Shown here piece after piece: positions 12,755-14,490 of a stretch of DNA of 14,490 nt; position 1 is the first letter of the stretch; every line of letters begins with the position of its first letter. This DNA comes from Flavobacterium sp. (lineage in GTDB: Bacteria; Bacteroidota; Bacteroidia; Flavobacteriales; Flavobacteriaceae). The position numbers and the translations under genes were made by a program. The DNA is taken from assembly GCA_030151565.1 (NCBI GenBank), contig JASLDM010000059.1, forward strand, positions 1 through 14,490, read 5' to 3'. The notes beneath the pieces were generated by a model. That model was not told the origin of the DNA. It did not search any database and worked only from the letters and a program-made list of their open reading frames with translations.

Positions 12755-13747
12755 TTACGCATAAAGTTTAGCTAATCTGTAAAGGAAGAAATCAATATTT
12801 CTGACGCCTCTAAATTGCGCTCTGAAAGCTTTTATTTTCGCATTAAAGGATTCAGCAGAAGCATTCGTACTTCTATTATCAAAATAGTTAAGTATTGTTT
12901 TATAGTTAATCTGTATAGTATTGATAACAGTACTGAATTGTTTTAATCTAGTGTTCTGAACATCGTTGTACCAACGAGCAAGTTTTGTATATCCCACTTC
13001 TTTTACTGTCGTAGAATTATAGATAGCTCTAAGTTGTTGAGATAAGCTGTAAGCTTGTTTTAAGATAGGGTATTGTTGAAACAATATATCAGCCCTTTGT
13101 TTTTGATTAGTTGTCCATTTACTAATATCTCTTGTTAGTAAATATCTACTTCTTATAAGTAGTTGTTTTGCTGTATCCCCATTATCAAACTCAATAGGTG
13201 TAAAGTGTTTGCCTTGCTTTTTAGCTTCTAATATTTGAGTGTTTTCGGCATCTAAAGCTATCCATCGTTCCTGTACTCTAATATCTTGTACAGCTTCATT
13301 AACAAGTTTCTGTACGTGAAAACGATCAGTTACCTGCATAGCATTGATAAAGCATTTAGTTACAATATTTTTCATAGAATTTGCCATGTCAAGTGTAACT
13401 TCTTTAACCTTCGATCTAATCTTAGAGGAAAGCGTAAGGAGATGGTTTATAATGGGTTCTACTTTAGTACCCGAGAAGATAGCTACTAAACTACCTTTCT
13501 TGCCTTTACTATACTTATTAGTAATGATAGTGTATAGTTCTCCTTTGGATAAAGCAGTTTCATCAATTGATAGTTTAGGCCCAATGTTCTCAGGAAAAAG
13601 GAGATAATCCTTAGCAAGATCTTTGTGTGCCCAATCTTGGAAATCGCTTAATGAGTCTCTGTATTGACGTTGTAGTTTCTTACCGTCAATATTATAAAAT
13701 CCTCCTATTGTATGACAATCATTAGCTTTAGTATCTATTAATCTCTT
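12755..13747 (-). pseudogene. ISAon1-type transposase, catalytic ORF (no visible ATG at its true start)
   Basis: The reading frame is open for 330 codons from the stop at 13750-13748 down to TAA at 12757-12755. It carries a full DDE catalytic triad: Asp in KLSIDETALS, Asp in VTLDMANSM and Glu in TNASAESFNAKIKAF. Other family marks are NIDGKKLQRQY, VTDRFHVQKLV and the C-terminal FFLYRLAKLYA. The first ATG in frame lies at 13387 and would remove the first catalytic Asp, so a 210-residue product from there would be non-functional. The N-terminal extension overlaps the end of the first ORF by 20 bases in another frame, which suggests expression by frameshift or coupling in the intact element. Here the first ORF is cut, so the gene is probably dead, though its core shows no internal stop. 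Confidence 0.8.
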
Positions 13748-13893
13748 TTAAAAAAGAAGCGAACTCTGTAGTTAAACGAGTTCCCTTTGCTACTAGATTC
13801 CAATCACGTTGTACTAATTCACGAGTTGTTTTATCTAACCAACGGCGACGTTTTACATGTAAATAAACACTGTTTGGACTTCCTAACTTTGAC
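13728..13893 (-). pseudogene. ISAon1-type transposase N-terminal-region protein, 3' fragment
   Basis: The last 54 codons of the first ORF of the element. The translation includes YLHVKRRRWLDKTTREL, RDWNLVAKGTRLTTEF and ends FLKEINRY, the typical C-terminus of the separate N-terminal-region protein of ISAon1-type elements, usually about twice this long or more. The part before it is absent; the sequence passes directly into the left end of an IS3-family element. There is no start codon in the fragment. It overlaps the catalytic ORF at 13728-13747. Confidence 0.75.
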
Positions 13894-13931
13894 TGTAGAG
13901 TAAGTTAAGCATAAAAATTTAACTTTGAAAT

Positions 13932-14231
13932 ATGAAGCAAACAAGAAAGAGTTACGATGCGTTATTTAAACGTCAAGCAGTTGAATTAGCAAAAGAGAGA
14001 AAAAACAAATCAGAATTAGCAAGAGAGTTAGGAATACCAGTTGCTTTACTTTACAAATGGTGTAAGGAGTTTGAGAATTTTGGAACAGGTAGTTTTCCTG
14101 GCAATGGAAAATTAAAGTTAACTCCAGAGCAAGAAAGAATTAGGGATTTAGAAAAGAAATTAGCGGATGTCGAGTTAGAACATGAAATATTAAAAAAAGC
14201 AATTGCCATTTTTTCAAAGACCGAAAAGTAA
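13932..14231 (+). CDS. IS3-family transposase OrfA
   Basis: A 99-residue DNA-binding protein. Residues 1-50 form a helix-turn-helix of the transposase-8 type (KRQAVELAKERKNKSELA then RELGIPVALLYKWCKEF), which recognises the element's ends. Residues 65-95 form a heptad leucine-zipper stretch (ERIRDLEKKLADVELEHEIL) for self-association and pairing with OrfAB. Length is normal. The end overlaps orfB in the -1 frame and carries a run of seven A where ribosomes can slip. The gene is complete in the window. Confidence 0.93.
   Translation: MKQTRKSYDALFKRQAVELAKERKNKSELARELGIPVALLYKWCKEFENFGTGSFPGNGKLKLTPEQERIRDLEKKLADVELEHEILKKAIAIFSKTEK
14192..14199 (+). promoter_or_regulatory. Programmed -1 frameshift site between orfA and orfB
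   Basis: Seven A residues then G (AAAAAAAG), with orfA codons AAA AAA at 14193-14198. This satisfies the X-XXY-YYZ slippery rule for a -1 shift. The orfB frame is open from 14186, just upstream of the site. Site type and position match IS3 elements. Confidence 0.75.
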
Positions 14232-14490
14232 CTTATAATTTCATATTAAGCCATGAAAACGAGTTTCCAATTGAGAAAATGTGCAAAGTTTTAGGGGTAA
14301 GTTCAAGTAGCTACTACCATTGGAAGCGGTCACCAAAGAGCCAACGTGAACAAAAAAAACAAGAGCTAAAACAAGTTGTCAAAGATGTTTATTTTGAATT
14401 TAAACAACGTTATGGAAGTCCGCGAATCTCTGCGGAATTAAAAGCACGTGGTTACAAAATCTCTGACCCAACAGTTGCTAAGTACATGAA
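14198..14490 (+). CDS. IS3-family transposase OrfB, N-terminal part (cut by window end)
   Basis: The -1 frame relative to orfA is open to the end of the window. It shows the N-terminal region of an IS3 integrase: FPIEKMCKVLGVSSSSYYHW, then EFKQRYGSPRISAELKARGY and KISDPTVAKYM. These are the HTH-21-like part that precedes the rve catalytic core; the DDE residues lie beyond the window. It is most likely made as an OrfAB fusion through the slippery run; the first ATG in this frame is at 14279. No stop or lesion is seen in the visible part. Confidence 0.88.

Larger units (their letters stand above)
12733..13893 (-). mobile_element. Truncated ISAon1-type (ISL3-like) insertion sequence
   Basis: The span carries a complete second transposase ORF and the 3' part of the first ORF, both on the minus strand. 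The outer end is placed at 12733 because the host repeat unit breaks off at 12732 and GGATCAGTCTCAAAAG, which looks like an element terminus, begins there. The other end is missing: the first ORF stops matching where the left end of an IS3 element starts (about 13894). The matching inverted repeat and target duplication cannot be seen in this window. With its first ORF cut, the copy is probably inactive. Confidence 0.75.
13894..14490 (+). mobile_element. IS3-family insertion sequence, left part, running off the window
   Basis: TGTAGAGTAAG at 13894 begins with TG as IS3-family ends do and marks where homology to the neighbouring ISAon1-type ORF stops. It is followed by orfA at 13932 and orfB in the -1 frame, the classic IS3 layout. 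The right end lies beyond 14490, so the inverted repeat and target duplication are not confirmed. Confidence 0.8.

Noticed and set aside
12755..13387. Transposase beginning at ATG 13387 as a complete 210-residue gene
   Set aside because: The frame continues upstream for 120 more codons with conserved catalytic-core sequence, so that ATG is internal and the short product would lack the first catalytic Asp.
13286..13607. Two short plus-strand frames within the transposase
   Set aside because: Both lie opposite the conserved DDE core of the ISAon1-type transposase and are out-of-strand shadows.

Overview
The window looks like chromosomal DNA of a Bacteroidota bacterium, most likely a member of the Flavobacteriaceae. 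Four things point there: AT-rich coding DNA; promoters of the TTG-(19-20)-TAnnTTTG type instead of the E. coli -35/-10 type; A-rich leaders without clear Shine-Dalgarno sequences; and family-typical proteins (DUF6952, an LolA-LptG pair, an ISAon1-type transposase, a lipoprotein with an SKDD motif after the lipid-carrying cysteine). The genus cannot be fixed from sequence alone.

Layout. (1) 1-3576: rlmF (23S rRNA m6A1618 methyltransferase) converges on a minus-strand lipocalin-like lipoprotein. A FUSC-type membrane protein with a strong promoter and a possibly structured leader follows, then rlmH (23S rRNA pseudouridine-1915 methyltransferase). rlmF and rlmH share an identical 14-base promoter core. 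(2) 3577-4107: a long gap with no recognised gene, holding a small tandem repeat, a hairpin and stop-free stretches that may be coding relics. (3) 4108-5405: a peroxide-defence operon of 2-Cys peroxiredoxin, small WCGNC thioredoxin and DUF6952 protein, closed by a strong terminator. (4) 5530-12134: a tightly packed plus-strand run of tpx, diacylglycerol kinase, ftsK, lolA, lptG and ribB, with a 12-base palindrome at the tpx promoter. It mixes peroxide removal, envelope biogenesis, chromosome segregation and the first step of the ribose-phosphate branch of riboflavin synthesis. (5) 12209-12392: tRNA-Ser(UGA) with its own promoter and terminator. (6) 12386-12732: a non-coding, hairpin-rich tandem repeat array directly after the tRNA. 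(7) 12733-14490: a broken ISAon1-type (ISL3-like) insertion sequence on the minus strand, whose first ORF is cut by the left end of an IS3-family element running off the window.

The genes in 1-12134 are ordinary core genes and the accessory material lies after the tRNA gene. No defence island, CRISPR array, prophage or wholly new protein system is visible. The points most worth checking are the repeat array with paired (compensating) base changes next to the tRNA gene, the metal-less GTP-cyclohydrolase-II-like half of RibB, the self-contained peroxiredoxin/thioredoxin/DUF6952 module, and the unexplained 531-base gap before it.
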